A stretch of DNA of 59,653 bases, taken from the NCBI GenBank assembly GCA_900469625.1, contig UBXV01000014.1, forward strand, positions 59,045 to 118,697. Reading direction: 5' to 3'. Source of the DNA: Hyphomicrobiales bacterium (GTDB taxonomy: Bacteria; Pseudomonadota; Alphaproteobacteria; Rhizobiales; Rhizobiaceae). Under the pieces are notes generated by a model. That model had not been told where the DNA came from, did not search any database, and saw only the letters and a program-made list of their open reading frames with translations. A program made the position numbers and the translations under genes. Shown piece by piece: positions 19,002 to 27,262 of this stretch (within the stretch, counting starts at the first letter, position 1; the number at the start of each line of letters is the position of its first letter).

Positions 19002-19697
19002 TCAAACGCCCTTGTAGAGGGCTGCCCCCTGCATCAGCACGATCACCTTGGCGCCGACCTCGATGCGCGAATGCAGGTCGGTGACGTCGTCGTTGTTCAT
19101 GCGGATGCAGCCGGACGACACGTCGAGCCCGATGGTCCACGGCTCGACCGTCCCGTGGATGCGGTAGATCGTGTCCTGGTCGCCCTCATAGAGGTAGAGC
19201 GCGCGGGCGCCGAGCGGGTTGTCCGGCCCGCCGGGCATGCCGGCCGCCCATTTGGCCGCGTTCGGATCGCGCGCAACCATTTCGGGCGGCGGCGTCCAGG
19301 TCGGCCACTCGGCCGTGCGCCCGACGCGCACGATGCCGGCCCAGCCGAACCCCTCGCGCCCGACGCCGATGCCGTAGCGGATCGCCTGCCCGCCGGGCTG
19401 GACGAGATATAGAAAATGCTGGTTGCCGTCGATGATGATCGTGCCCGGCTTTTCCGCCGTGCGGAACGGCACCACCTGCCGGCGAAACGCCTCCGGCAAC
19501 TGGTTGTTGCGGGCATAATATTGCCGCGCTTTCTTCTTGTCGTAGTTCACCCATTTCTTGGTGCGGGCGTCGTAGATCTGGGTCTGCGCCAGCGCTGCCG
19601 GCGGCCCGAAACACACGGCCGCGGCCAGCACCACCAGCCCGAGCTTTCGCGTACGCGTCATGAAGCTGGAGGCTTTTCGATCCGGTGTCGTCTTCAT
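19002..19697 (-). CDS. L,D-transpeptidase (YkuD/ErfK family)
   Basis: 231 residues with an N-terminal signal segment (ending ALAQ near residue 38). The YkuD catalytic motif is clear: His181 in IHGTVEPWTIG and Cys197 in VSSGCIRMNN. It should form 3-3 crosslinks in peptidoglycan or attach proteins to it, in the periplasm. The ATG at 19697 overlaps the stop of the upstream binding-protein gene as ATGA, which decides the start and implies translational coupling with an otherwise unrelated protein. Confidence 0.93.
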   Translation of the reverse strand: MKTTPDRKASSFMTRTRKLGLVVLAAAVCFGPPAALAQTQIYDARTKKWVNYDKKKARQYYARNNQLPEAFRRQVVPFRTAEKPGTIIIDGNQHFLYLVQPGGQAIRYGIGVGREGFGWAGIVRVGRTAEWPTWTPPPEMVARDPNAAKWAAGMPGGPDNPLGARALYLYEGDQDTIYRIHGTVEPWTIGLDVSSGCIRMNNDDVTDLHSRIEVGAKVIVLMQGAALYKGV

Positions 19698-20647
19698 GGC
19701 TTCGCCCACCCGTCGATACGTGCCGCGTTGTCATCAACCCATTTCTTCGCGTAGTCGGCCGGCGCCTGGCGCTCGACCTCCAGCGCATAGCTCATTTTCG
19801 TCACTTCCTCCGGCGAGAAATCGACCTGATCGAGGAACTTGGCGATGTCGGGATGCTTCTTGCCGAAGACGGTCGCGTAGGCGATCTGGAAATGGGCCGC
19901 GTCCCAGGAGGTCGCAGCCGTGGATTTGCTGATCCACAGGGGATCGTTGGCGCCGACGATTTTCCACTTGGCCGGATCGTGCGGCGGCTCGGCGATACGG
20001 GCGATCTTGTGCAGCTCGAACACGTGGTGCGGCGCGTAGCAGTAAAACACCATCGGCCGTGCGGTTGCGATCGCCGCATCGACGCCGGCCATCGCCACCT
20101 CCTCCTCCGCCTCGTAGAGCGTCAGGTTGGCGCTGTAGCCATAGCTGTTGGCCCGGGTGCGCTCGATGCCGGTGGAAAGCCAGGTCGGCGCGCCGATCCA
20201 CAGTTCGCCCTTGCCGTCGCCGTCCGTGTCGAGGATCCTGGTCTTTTCGGGATCGCTGAGATCGGCGATCGTCTTGATCGTCGCTGCCGCCTCCGGCGTG
20301 GCGCAAAGGCCCTGCCAGGCCGGCACCGCATGGGCACCGAGCGTCGCCACTTTCTTGTCGGTCACGTATTTCTTGACGATGTCGCCGAAATTCGGCTGCC
20401 AGACCTCAGGCTGGATATCCACCTCGCCGGTCTCGAAGCCGACGAAGGCGTTGAGCGTGCCGAGCTCCTTGACCTCGGCGTCGAGGCCGAATTTCTTGGC
20501 GATGCTGACCTTGAGAATGTTTGCCGTCGCCTGGCCGGACGGCCAGTTGGGCATGGCGATGACGAGATCGGCCGCCAGCATCGGGCCGGCGGCACCAAGC
20601 CCGAGCACCAGACTGACAGACATGCAGAACTTCGAACGTCTCTTCAC
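19694..20647 (-). CDS. Glycine betaine/choline-type ABC substrate-binding protein
   Basis: 317 residues, signal peptide to about residue 26 (GPMLAAD), then the OpuAC/ProX-type domain: NWPSGQATANILKVSIAKKF, VDIQPEVWQPN and PMVFYCYAPHHVFELHK, where aromatic residues would cage a quaternary ammonium. Expected to be periplasmic. No permease or ATPase gene is adjacent, so it is an orphan binding protein or works with a transporter elsewhere. It is the first gene of a coupled pair with the L,D-transpeptidase. Confidence 0.88.
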   Translation of the reverse strand: MKRRSKFCMSVSLVLGLGAAGPMLAADLVIAMPNWPSGQATANILKVSIAKKFGLDAEVKELGTLNAFVGFETGEVDIQPEVWQPNFGDIVKKYVTDKKVATLGAHAVPAWQGLCATPEAAATIKTIADLSDPEKTRILDTDGDGKGELWIGAPTWLSTGIERTRANSYGYSANLTLYEAEEEVAMAGVDAAIATARPMVFYCYAPHHVFELHKIARIAEPPHDPAKWKIVGANDPLWISKSTAATSWDAAHFQIAYATVFGKKHPDIAKFLDQVDFSPEEVTKMSYALEVERQAPADYAKKWVDDNAARIDGWAKP

Positions 20648-20689
20648 AGTCCCCTCCGAGCAGTTTCGACCGATCGACCTGAATGACTT

Positions 20690-20720
20690 GCGAATGCGTA
20701 TGACTGGCGAATGCGTATGA
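20690..20720. repeat. Direct repeats of GCGAATGCGTATGA
   Basis: Two identical 14-bp copies (20690-20703 and 20707-20720), offset by 17 bp, 43-73 bp upstream of the binding-protein start. Possible operator, or a short duplication. Confidence 0.45.
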
Positions 20721-21440
20721 ATGGCAGTGCGGCACGCGGATGTCGCCTGCTGCCCGTCGAATGCAACTGTCCCCGTGGCGGGCCGCTTGACGGCCCCGGC
20801 AGCGCTTTTGCCGCCCTGTCTTCTTTGGCCGGCAGGATGCCTACAGGATCGACATCCGTCAACGCCCGGCTGTAACGGACGTTGAAAGGACTGTGAATTT
20901 CCCGGTGACCACTGATTGTCGCCGGAAACGACAGACTATTTCATCGCGGGTGCCGTCTCCCATGCATGACGCGACAAGCTGTGAGAACGCAACGCGTTTG
21001 CCGAAATTCGTGATTACCTTGCGTTCGGCGCAATTAAGGCCCACAGTGGCTCATCGACATTGGCCAGCTTGGCTTTTCGCGGCGTCAGAGGCTTTCGACC
21101 CGCCATCTCTTCCCATTTTCGAGCGCTGAAGTGCGCGCGCCGCTCGCGTTTGCTCCCACGCCCTGTTCTGACATGATCGCGGTTGCGATCATGCGTTTTG
21201 ACGGCAATGCCGCCTTCGTTGTCTTGCCAATGGCCGCCGCACGATAAGGGTCGATGTGCGGGCGCACGGACAGGTCGGACATCATATCGATCTTTCCGGG
21301 ACGGGCGGTTCGGTTCGCGATCTGGAAAACACGAAAAGGGCGCAGCGCCGCCCACAACCTGCGGCTCCGACGCGGCCGTTCGCCAAACCAGTCGTCATGT
21401 CCACAATGCCGGATACATCCCGGCGTTAGAAGGAGACGTC
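20721..21440. other. Gene-free stretch of about 720 bp
   Basis: No convincing coding region on either strand: short open frames here lack family-like sequence and good ribosome sites. A GC-rich frame on the minus strand near 21085-21357 was considered and rejected. It could hold promoter DNA for the small-gene run that starts at 21441 or an unseen small RNA. Confidence 0.4.
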
Positions 21441-21728
21441 ATGTTCAACCGCACCAAGCACCGCACCGTCCACTTCAGCGAGCCCTTCCGATTGCCTGAG
21501 GTGGAAGGAATGCTGGCTGCGGGTGACTACGAGGTGGATGACGACGAGGAATTGATCGAAGGCATTTCATGGCTCGCCTATCACCGCGTCGCCACCTTCA
21601 TCAAGTTGCCGCCCACCGCCGACAATGACCATCGCATGCGCATGGTCGCCATTGCGCCGGATGAACTCGATCGCATCCTCGCGATCGACCGCGCAAAACA
21701 CGATTTCGCCCCGTCGACGCAAGCCTGA
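21441..21728 (+). CDS. Hypothetical protein, start of a small-gene run
   Basis: 95 residues, soluble, acidic in the middle (GDYEVDDDEELIEG) and otherwise featureless. The segment HFSEPFRLPEVEGMLAAGDY followed by RVATFIKLP suggests a small beta-rich domain. A strong AGGAGACGTC site precedes the ATG. It is followed within 25 bp by the next small gene, so the run 21441-22214 is probably one transcript. Function unknown. Confidence 0.7.
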   Translation: MFNRTKHRTVHFSEPFRLPEVEGMLAAGDYEVDDDEELIEGISWLAYHRVATFIKLPPTADNDHRMRMVAIAPDELDRILAIDRAKHDFAPSTQA

Positions 21729-21753
21729 ACCCAAGCCCAGGAGGTCAAGAGCC

Positions 21754-21969
21754 ATGTCTGCACATCGTTTCGAGGTCGGATTGTCGGTCCGCCTCAGGGA
21801 CCGCACGCACATCTCGCCGAATGCGGCGGAAACCTATCGCATCACAGCCATCATGCCCCCGCGCGACAGCCAGCCCCAGTACCGGATCCGCAACGACGAA
21901 CTCGGACAGGATCGCGTCAGCAAAGAGGAAAACCTCGAGCCGATCGAATGGGGCATGCCGCGCCACTGA
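21754..21969 (+). CDS. Hypothetical small protein
   Basis: 71 residues: FEVGLSVRLRD, YRITAIMPP, YRIRNDELGQDRV and EENLEPIEW alternate like strands of a small SH3-type barrel. CAGGAGG precedes the ATG. It is the second gene of the run, 25 bp after the first and 14 bp before the third. I recall similar short proteins in Rhizobiales but no function is known. Confidence 0.7.
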   Translation: MSAHRFEVGLSVRLRDRTHISPNAAETYRITAIMPPRDSQPQYRIRNDELGQDRVSKEENLEPIEWGMPRH

Positions 21970-21983
21970 CACAAGGAAACACC

Positions 21984-22214
21984 ATGACCTACTACGGAAA
22001 ACTGAGACAATTGCTCCAGTGGAAGGGCGCGCCCGCCATGGCGCCCATCGCCAGGCCGCCCATCGCCAGGCCGCCCGTTGCCAAGCCGCCCCGCCGCCAT
22101 CCATCCGTCAAAACGCTGCACCACCTGTCGCATGACGAGCAAAAAGGCGTGAACGAGAGCCTGGTGAAATTGCGGCGCGGTCGCGAGACATTGGAGCGAA
22201 ATCGCCTCTTGTAG
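21984..22214 (+). CDS. Proline-rich small protein with a tandem repeat
   Basis: 76 residues. The centre (APIARPPIARPPVAKPP) is encoded by three 15-bp tandem units, giving a rigid basic proline-rich linker between an N-terminal YYGKLRQLLQWKG and a basic C-terminal helix (LVKLRRGRETLERN). AAGGA sits six bases before the ATG. The repeat number could vary between strains. Function unknown; possibly a nucleic-acid or protein-binding tether. Confidence 0.65.
   Translation: MTYYGKLRQLLQWKGAPAMAPIARPPIARPPVAKPPRRHPSVKTLHHLSHDEQKGVNESLVKLRRGRETLERNRLL
22043..22087. repeat. Three 15-bp tandem units in the proline-rich gene
   Basis: GCCCATCGCCAGGCC occurs twice exactly (22043-22057, 22058-22072), followed by a diverged third copy GCCCGTTGCCAAGCC (22073-22087). 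In frame, encoding the PIARP-type repeats. Confidence 0.85.
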
Positions 22215-22308
22215 GCTAAAACCGGCAGGATGCGGACCGGGGACCTGCGATCCCGAACGCGTTTTGCGCGGCAACGGCCACATATGCGAGGAACGAAGGA
22301 AGGTAGAC

Positions 22309-22539
22309 ATGCCCTGGCCTCTCGCAGAAACGACTGACACCCTGAGCGACGCGCAGGCCGACATGTTGCGTCGCGTCTTCGAGGCCGTTTGCGTCGAACA
22401 CCAGATCCCGCGGGAGGACGTGCGGGCCGAGCACCTCGCCCGATTTCTGATGGCCGCGTTCAGCGGGCCGCTTTCGACGGAGAAATCCCTGCTGGCCGCG
22501 ACCCGTTCGTTTTATCTTCGCCACATTGCCGAGCCGTGA
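22309..22539 (+). CDS. Hypothetical small helical protein
   Basis: 76 residues, mostly predicted helix: TLSDAQADMLRRVFEAVC, then REDVRAEHLARFLMAAFS. The ATG at 22309 follows GAAGGAAGG; a longer reading from 22264 is less likely. It follows the proline-rich gene by 94 bp on the same strand. Family not recognised. Confidence 0.65.
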   Translation: MPWPLAETTDTLSDAQADMLRRVFEAVCVEHQIPREDVRAEHLARFLMAAFSGPLSTEKSLLAATRSFYLRHIAEP

Positions 22540-22598
22540 GCATCCGTCGCGCCCAAGCCAAAGACGATCGCGCTGCCCGGCAGCCGGAGAAAAATGTC

Positions 22599-22997
22599 AT
22601 GCGTCGCATCCTTCTGGGGCTTGCCCTTGCGCTGATCGGTGCATCCCCCGCCCTGTCGGCCTGTAACGACGACCTGCTGACAATCTCGAACTGGTCGATA
22701 AAGCCGATCGACAGCCACATGAACGAGCTTTCATTCACGCTGCGCTCCAGTGCTGAAAAAGGCATCCGGATGCTCGATGCGCAAGTGCGCTTCACCGACC
22801 GACTGGGCGCCACGATCGGTCCGCTGACCATCCAACGGGATGTCGCCATTCCCGCCAGCGGCAGCTTCACGGGCACGCGCGTCTGGGGACCCTTCACCAT
22901 CGAGCGGCTCTTGGACGTCAATGCGGAAGACATCACCGCCCACACATGCGTGCATGCCGTGGTTTACGATGACGGTTCGACGGACGTGTTCGAGTGA
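22599..22997 (+). CDS. Secreted hypothetical protein
   Basis: 132 residues with a Sec signal peptide (MRRILLGLALALIGASPALSA, cleaved near residue 21) and a mature beta-rich domain with two cysteines (SACNDDLL, AHTCVHAVV). It ends in a short acidic tail (DDGSTDVFE). Probably periplasmic. The start is the ATG after CCGGAGAAAAATGTC. Family unknown. Confidence 0.7.
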   Translation: MRRILLGLALALIGASPALSACNDDLLTISNWSIKPIDSHMNELSFTLRSSAEKGIRMLDAQVRFTDRLGATIGPLTIQRDVAIPASGSFTGTRVWGPFTIERLLDVNAEDITAHTCVHAVVYDDGSTDVFE

Positions 22998-23048
22998 TCA
23001 TGCAAGTCGGCACAACCCGCACCGGCGGCGCGTTGAAAAGCGCGCATA

Positions 23049-23075
23049 GAAAAAGGCCGGGAAATCCCGACCTTC
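23049..23075 (-). terminator. Terminator of the cold-shock gene
   Basis: Minus-strand stem AAGGTCGGG and its partner CCCGGCCTT around ATTT, followed by TTTTTC. It lies about 70 nt after the cold-shock stop and converges on the 22599 gene. Confidence 0.75.
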
Positions 23076-23142
23076 TCGATATCGCCTCAATGGCCAATGC
23101 CAGTACATCCGTGGTCAAGGACCAGAGACGAAATTGGGGTGC

Positions 23143-23352
23143 TTACGCAGCAGACAGGTTGTCGGCGGCGTTCTTGCCCGAACGTGCATCGCGAACGATG
23201 TCGAAACGGATCTTCTGGCCTTCGACGAGCGAGCTCATGCCGGCGCGTTCAACAGCAGAAGCGTGAACGAAAACGTCGGTCGCGCCGTCGTCCGGAGCGA
23301 TGAAGCCAAAACCCTTGGTGGTGTTGAAGAACTTTACGGTTCCAGTGATCAT
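23143..23352 (-). CDS. Cold-shock domain protein
   Basis: 69 residues, the standard CspA-family size. RNA-binding motifs RNP1 (KGFGFI) and RNP2 (VFVHAS) are intact and the opening is TGTVKFFNTTKG. It binds single-stranded RNA/DNA as an RNA chaperone in the cytosol. The ATG at 23352 (MITGTV) follows AAAGGAATTC. A gene-free stretch of 377 bp lies upstream, consistent with the long untranslated leader such genes often have; I cannot define its structure. Confidence 0.95.
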   Translation of the reverse strand: MITGTVKFFNTTKGFGFIAPDDGATDVFVHASAVERAGMSSLVEGQKIRFDIVRDARSGKNAADNLSAA

Positions 23353-23729
23353 AGGAATTCCTTTCAATCAAAAAATTCGCCGCCCGGATGCTTCCCGGGT
23401 GAGGCAGTCAAATCGATTTTGATAGGAAAGGTCAGCTTGAACGCCGGTAGGCGAGAAAACAAAGCTCAGCAAGCAAGATCGATGACGGCTCCTTTACAGG
23501 CACATTGTGTTCTTAGCAAGGAGCTGAACAGACTGTGGAAACACGGGTGGATGACCGCGACAGGCCAATCAATGGCCGGCATGCCCCGGAAGACGGCGGA
23601 TATGGCCGGCTCACCGGATGCGGCTCAAGCCGATGGCGCACCGGGATCCACGATACCGCCTCGGCCGTTTGCCTGACGGAGCGGGCCTTGCCTGAGCGGC
23701 CCACCCGCCGCAGCGACGTGCCCCCAACG
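23353..23729. other. Upstream region of the cold-shock gene
   Basis: No gene is convincing in this 377-bp stretch. It probably contains the cold-shock promoter and leader and the 3' end of the neighbouring 23730 gene. Open frames on the plus strand here lack ribosome sites and are shadows. Confidence 0.45.
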
Positions 23730-24026
23730 CTATTTGATGGTGCAGACACCGTTGGCGCCGCCCTTGCCCGTATAGGAGACGGAGGGCGTGCCGTCGGGGT
23801 TGATGCTGAGCGAGATCGTCACCCCGGCGCCCTTGGCCTCGAAGTAGTTGTCGTTGAACTTCTTCAGCTTGCCTTCCTTGCCGTTGATATAGATCGGCCC
23901 GCCCTGGTCGGCGTGAACCTCGATCTTGCCTGGGCATGTGGCGTTGACCAGCGGAATGCCGGCGACCGCTTCGCCGGCCACGGCAAATGCGATGATTGCG
24001 GCAGCGGCGGGCAGATACATCTTCAT
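23730..24026 (-). CDS. Secreted small hypothetical protein
   Basis: 98 residues with a signal peptide (MKMYLPAAAAIIAFAVAGEA, cleaved near AVAG) and a mature domain with two cysteines (NATCPGKIEV at the start and NGVCTIK at the end) that may close a disulfide. Glycine-rich turns (GGPIYINGKEG) suggest a small beta sandwich. GGAGAG precedes the ATG at 24026. Family not recognised. Confidence 0.7.
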   Translation of the reverse strand: MKMYLPAAAAIIAFAVAGEAVAGIPLVNATCPGKIEVHADQGGPIYINGKEGKLKKFNDNYFEAKGAGVTISLSINPDGTPSVSYTGKGGANGVCTIK

Positions 24027-24182
24027 GACACTCTCCATGGGAACCGTGGTCGGCTGAGCCGGGCGCAAACCCGACGCCGCGGATCGTGACAGGATGGAGA
24101 TGGGTGTCAAGCGCCGGATGGTCGCCACAGGGTTGCGCTGAAAGCATGGCGGCTTCGATGCACGTGGCCGTGGCCAGACGAG

Positions 24183-24217
24183 AAAAGACCCGCCGCGGTC
24201 AGCACGCGACGGGTCTT
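24183..24217 (-). terminator. Terminator of the HxlR gene
   Basis: On the minus strand a 13-bp stem (24205-24217 with 24185-24197, one G-U pair) is followed by TTTTC. It lies 140 nt beyond the HxlR stop; it could also serve a transcript from the plus side. Confidence 0.6.
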
Positions 24218-24356
24218 TGGCAGATGCGGATCACCGACGTGGGAGGCTCGCCGGGATCACGTGAACCACTCGACTGGGAGGCGATCGGGTGGTTCGCATT
24301 GCTCTTGGCAAAGGTCATTGCCTTGCATGACCTGAATACTAGCCGAGCCTTCGCGC

Positions 24357-24764
24357 TTAAGGTGTTCCCAGGGTAACACCCGCAACGAATTCATCGCGCG
24401 AGGTGAGCCCCGCCATCGCCTCGACACCGGCCGGCGAATGCTTCATGCCTTGCCCGGCCGCCTCCCCCCAATGACACAGGGCAGCCGCCGCCACGTTCAG
24501 CGCCGCGCCGCGGTCGGTCAGCGAATAGACGACCTTCGCGGGCGTTTCCGGATAGACCGTTCGCTCGACCAGGCCATCCGCCTCCAGCTCGCGCAGCTGC
24601 TGCGCCAGCATCTTCTCGCTGATCGCGGGTATGGAATGGCGCAGCCGGCCGAACCGGCGTGCGGCCTTGCCGAGTTCGCACAGGATATCGGGCTTCCACT
24701 TGCCTTCGATGGCCTTGAGCGCGGCAACAAGGCCGCAATTGTCCGTGGTCAGCTGCACGTGCAT
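24357..24764 (-). CDS. HxlR-family transcriptional regulator
   Basis: 135 residues. The HxlR winged helix is visible: ALKAIEGKWKPDILCELG, RFGRLRHSIPAISEKMLAQQ and LRELEADGLVERTVYPETP. Cys10 near the N-terminus is where family members sense thiols or electrophiles. It is divergent from the imine-reductase-like gene with a palindromic site in the 122-bp gap, so it probably represses both. AAGGAGATGCAC precedes the ATG. Confidence 0.93.
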   Translation of the reverse strand: MHVQLTTDNCGLVAALKAIEGKWKPDILCELGKAARRFGRLRHSIPAISEKMLAQQLRELEADGLVERTVYPETPAKVVYSLTDRGAALNVAAAALCHWGEAAGQGMKHSPAGVEAMAGLTSRDEFVAGVTLGTP

Positions 24765-24768
24765 CTCC

Positions 24769-24791
24769 TTACCTCAGGGTAACCACTTACC
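24769..24791. promoter_or_regulatory. HxlR operator
   Basis: TTACCTCAGGGTAA (24769-24782) is an inverted repeat with 5-bp arms and a 4-nt spacer, with a third TTACC at 24787-24791, 18 bp from the first. It overlaps the ribosome-site region of the HxlR gene. HxlR proteins bind such palindromes. Confidence 0.55.
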
Positions 24792-24886
24792 GGCGCGTTC
24801 GTATTGTGCGCACCGGGCGCCACCATACCTCTGGCCAGCGACGGCAAAACGAACGTCGCGGCAATGGATGGATATGGAGATTGGCA

Positions 24887-25768
24887 ATGAAGCCTTCAAT
24901 CAGTGTTTTGGGAATGGGACGCATGGGGTCGGCGCTGGCGCGCGCCCTGCTTGAGGCCGGCTATCGCACCACGGTCTGGAACAGGACGGCGCAGAAGACG
25001 GCCCCCCTCGCGGCGCTCGGCGCCAGCGTCGCGCCGTCGGTGCGCGAGGCGATCGACGCGGCCGAGATCATCGTCGTCAATGTCAGCGATTATGGCGCCA
25101 CATCCGCGCTTCTGCGCGGTAGCGACGTCGCCCCGGGCCTTGCTGGAAAGGTGATCGTCGAGCTGACGTCCGGCACGCCGGATGGCGCGCGCGAAACCAG
25201 CCGATGGGCGAAGGCGCAAGGGGCCGGCTATATCGACGGCGCCATCCTGGCGACGCCGGACTTCATCGGCACCGAGGCGGGCACGATCCTGCTTTCCGGC
25301 GCGCCCGAACTCTACACCGGGAATGCCGAGGTTTTTCGCGCGCTCGGCGGCAACGTCCAGCACCTTGGCGCCGAACCGGGGCTTGCCAATGCGCTCGACA
25401 GCGCCGTGCTGGCGCTGATGTGGGGCGCGCTCTTCGGCGGGCTGCACGCGATCGCCGTGGCCGAAGCCGAAAAGATCGACCTTGGCGAACTCGGTCGCCA
25501 ATGGACGGCAACCGCCCCGGTGATCGAGGGCCTGGTCGGGGACCTGATCCGGCGGTCGAATGCCGGACGGTTTGCAAGCGACGCGGAAACGCTGTCTTCG
25601 GTCTCGCCGCATTACGGCGCCTTCCAGCATCTGAAAGCCCTGATGCAAGCGCGCAGCATCGATCGGACCGTCATCGACGGCTACGACGTCATCTTCCGCC
25701 GGGCGATCGCCGCGGGCCACCTGCACGATGACTTTGCCGCCCTCTCTCAGTTCATGAGAGCGGCGTAG
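24887..25768 (+). CDS. NADPH-dependent imine reductase/reductive-aminase-like enzyme
   Basis: 293 residues. An N-terminal Rossmann fold (GMGRMG, 9-14) with the NADP-type following residues (WNRT), then a 6-phosphogluconate-dehydrogenase-like helical C-terminal domain, as in imine reductases and beta-hydroxyacid dehydrogenases. The C-terminal part with WGALFGGLHAIAVAE and EGLVGDLIRR fits imine reductases better. It should reduce a cyclic imine or oxo acid with NADPH; the substrate is unknown. Divergent partner of the HxlR regulator. Confidence 0.85.
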   Translation: MKPSISVLGMGRMGSALARALLEAGYRTTVWNRTAQKTAPLAALGASVAPSVREAIDAAEIIVVNVSDYGATSALLRGSDVAPGLAGKVIVELTSGTPDGARETSRWAKAQGAGYIDGAILATPDFIGTEAGTILLSGAPELYTGNAEVFRALGGNVQHLGAEPGLANALDSAVLALMWGALFGGLHAIAVAEAEKIDLGELGRQWTATAPVIEGLVGDLIRRSNAGRFASDAETLSSVSPHYGAFQHLKALMQARSIDRTVIDGYDVIFRRAIAAGHLHDDFAALSQFMRAA

Positions 25769-25838
25769 GGTCCGGTTCGACGGAGCCTCGCGCCTCTTGC
25801 AGGCGGCGGTGGCTCCGTCAGTCCGAAACCGGGCTTCC

Positions 25839-26165
25839 CTAGCCGGCGGTCGCGGCCGCTTCCGAGACGATGCCCTTCGATACCACGCAGCGCCAGGGCA
25901 CATTCTTCGGGCCGACGCCGATCATCACGACGGTGCTTGCACCCGATGGCTGCGCACTCAACACCGTGACCGTGCTCTTTGCCTGGCGGCCGACCATGGC
26001 AAGGCAAGCCATTTCGTCGGTCTTGTCGCCGGTGCCGGCCGCATCGGTGCTGGTGTTGGCCGTTGCCGGCACCGGTGCCGGCTGCTCGAGCGGCTCCGTC
26101 TTGGAGCAGGCGCCAAGCACCGGCGCCAGGAACGCGATGGAAATGATCGTCAAAAGTTTCTGCAT
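25839..26165 (-). CDS. Small lipoprotein
   Basis: 108 residues. Lipoprotein signal MQKLLTIISIAFLAPVLGAC (lipobox LGAC), then a proline/threonine-rich linker and a short domain with two cysteines (EMACLAMVG, PWRCVVSKG). Expected to be anchored to a membrane and face the periplasm. The family is not recognised. Confidence 0.72.
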   Translation of the reverse strand: MQKLLTIISIAFLAPVLGACSKTEPLEQPAPVPATANTSTDAAGTGDKTDEMACLAMVGRQAKSTVTVLSAQPSGASTVVMIGVGPKNVPWRCVVSKGIVSEAAATAG

Positions 26166-26543
26166 CGGGCCATTATCCTCCTCATGGGCTCGAAACGGGA
26201 ACGGCGACAGGCAGCCGCAGTTCCGGCAATCGGGGATGGCACGCGAAAAACAAAAACTGGCGGCCGCATCGCCCCTCCGGTCGATGCGCCCGTCTCGCCA
26301 CTCAAATCGTCACTTGCCCCACCCCTCCGGCGACCGAACGCAAAGCCCCGACGCCCGAACCGGGCATGAGGCAGACATCGATATCGCTGGCACTGGTCGA
26401 TCCGGCGGCCTCGCCGCCTCGACCGCCATCACCATGCGCTCGCCGAAGGCGCCATATAAAGACGATGACATCGCCGGTCGCAAGCGCCAGTTCGCGCAAA
26501 GTGGCGCCGGCGGCCGAGTTTTCCCGGCAGCGAGCCGCCCCTG
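26166..26543. other. Gene-free stretch
   Basis: 378 bp between the lipoprotein and the peroxiredoxin terminator with no gene I trust. A minus-strand frame across 26302-26667 overlaps the peroxiredoxin 3' end and looks like a GC-rich shadow. Confidence 0.4.
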
Positions 26544-26570
26544 GCATCCCGCGGTCGGCCCGCGGGATGC
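26544..26570 (-). terminator. Terminator of the peroxiredoxin gene
   Basis: A perfect 11-bp stem (GCATCCCGCGG with its complement) around a 5-nt loop, about 20 nt after the peroxiredoxin stop. No clear U-run follows, so it may also act as a 3' stabiliser. Confidence 0.6.
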
Positions 26571-26590
26571 AGTCGGGCGGCGATCCGCGA

Positions 26591-27262
26591 TTACTTCGGC
26601 TGCGGCACGATGCGGATATAGGGTTTTGGCGCGCGCCAGCCTTCCGGATACTTCTGCTTGGCTTCATCGTCGCTGACAGAGCCGGCGATGATGACGTCCT
26701 CGCCGTTCTTCCAGTTCACCGGCGTCGCCACCTTGTGCTTGGCCGTCAGCTGCAGCGAATCGATCACCCGCAGCACCTCGTCGAAGTTGCGGCCCGTGGT
26801 CATGGGATAGATCAGGATCAGCTTGATCTTCTTGTCCGGCCCGACCACGAAGACGTTGCGAACGGTCTGGTTGTCGGCGGCGGTGCGCTGCGTCGGATCG
26901 CCCGAGACCGGCGCCGGCAGCATGCCGTAGAGCTTCGAGACGTTATAGTCGACGTCGGCGATCATCGGGAAGTTCGGCTCTGCCCCTTGCGTTTCGGCGA
27001 TGTCGGCCACCCAGCCGGCGTGGCGGTCGAGCGGATCGACGGATAGACCGATGATCTTCACCCCGCGACGGTCGAATTCCGGCTTGATCTTGGCCATGTA
27101 GCCGAGCTCGGTGGTGCAAACCGGCGTGAAATCCTTCGGATGCGAGAACAGGACGGCCCAGGAATCGCCGATCCAGTCATGAAACTGGATCTTGCCTTCC
27201 GTGGTTTCCGCCTGGAAATCCGGTGCGATGTCGTTGATTGCAAGTGTCACGATAGACCCCAT
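26591..27262 (-). CDS. 1-Cys peroxiredoxin (Prx6 type)
   Basis: 223 residues. The peroxidatic cysteine is Cys49 in FTPVCTTE, and it is the only cysteine in the protein, as expected for a 1-Cys enzyme. The C-terminal dimerisation domain (PVNWKNGEDVIIAGSVSDDE) is the Prx6 type. It reduces hydrogen peroxide and organic hydroperoxides in the cytosol. The ATG at 27262 (or the adjacent 27265) begins MGSIVTLAINDIAPDF, the conserved start. Divergent from the adenylate cyclase. Confidence 0.95.
   Translation of the reverse strand: MGSIVTLAINDIAPDFQAETTEGKIQFHDWIGDSWAVLFSHPKDFTPVCTTELGYMAKIKPEFDRRGVKIIGLSVDPLDRHAGWVADIAETQGAEPNFPMIADVDYNVSKLYGMLPAPVSGDPTQRTAADNQTVRNVFVVGPDKKIKLILIYPMTTGRNFDEVLRVIDSLQLTAKHKVATPVNWKNGEDVIIAGSVSDDEAKQKYPEGWRAPKPYIRIVPQPK

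Noticed and set aside
21085-21357. A minus-strand frame of 90 codons in the gap before the small-gene run.
   Set aside because: No ribosome site, no recognisable motif and codon pattern unlike the neighbours.
26302-26667. A minus-strand frame overlapping the peroxiredoxin 3' end.
   Set aside because: Overlaps a gene and its terminator and shows no family-like sequence.
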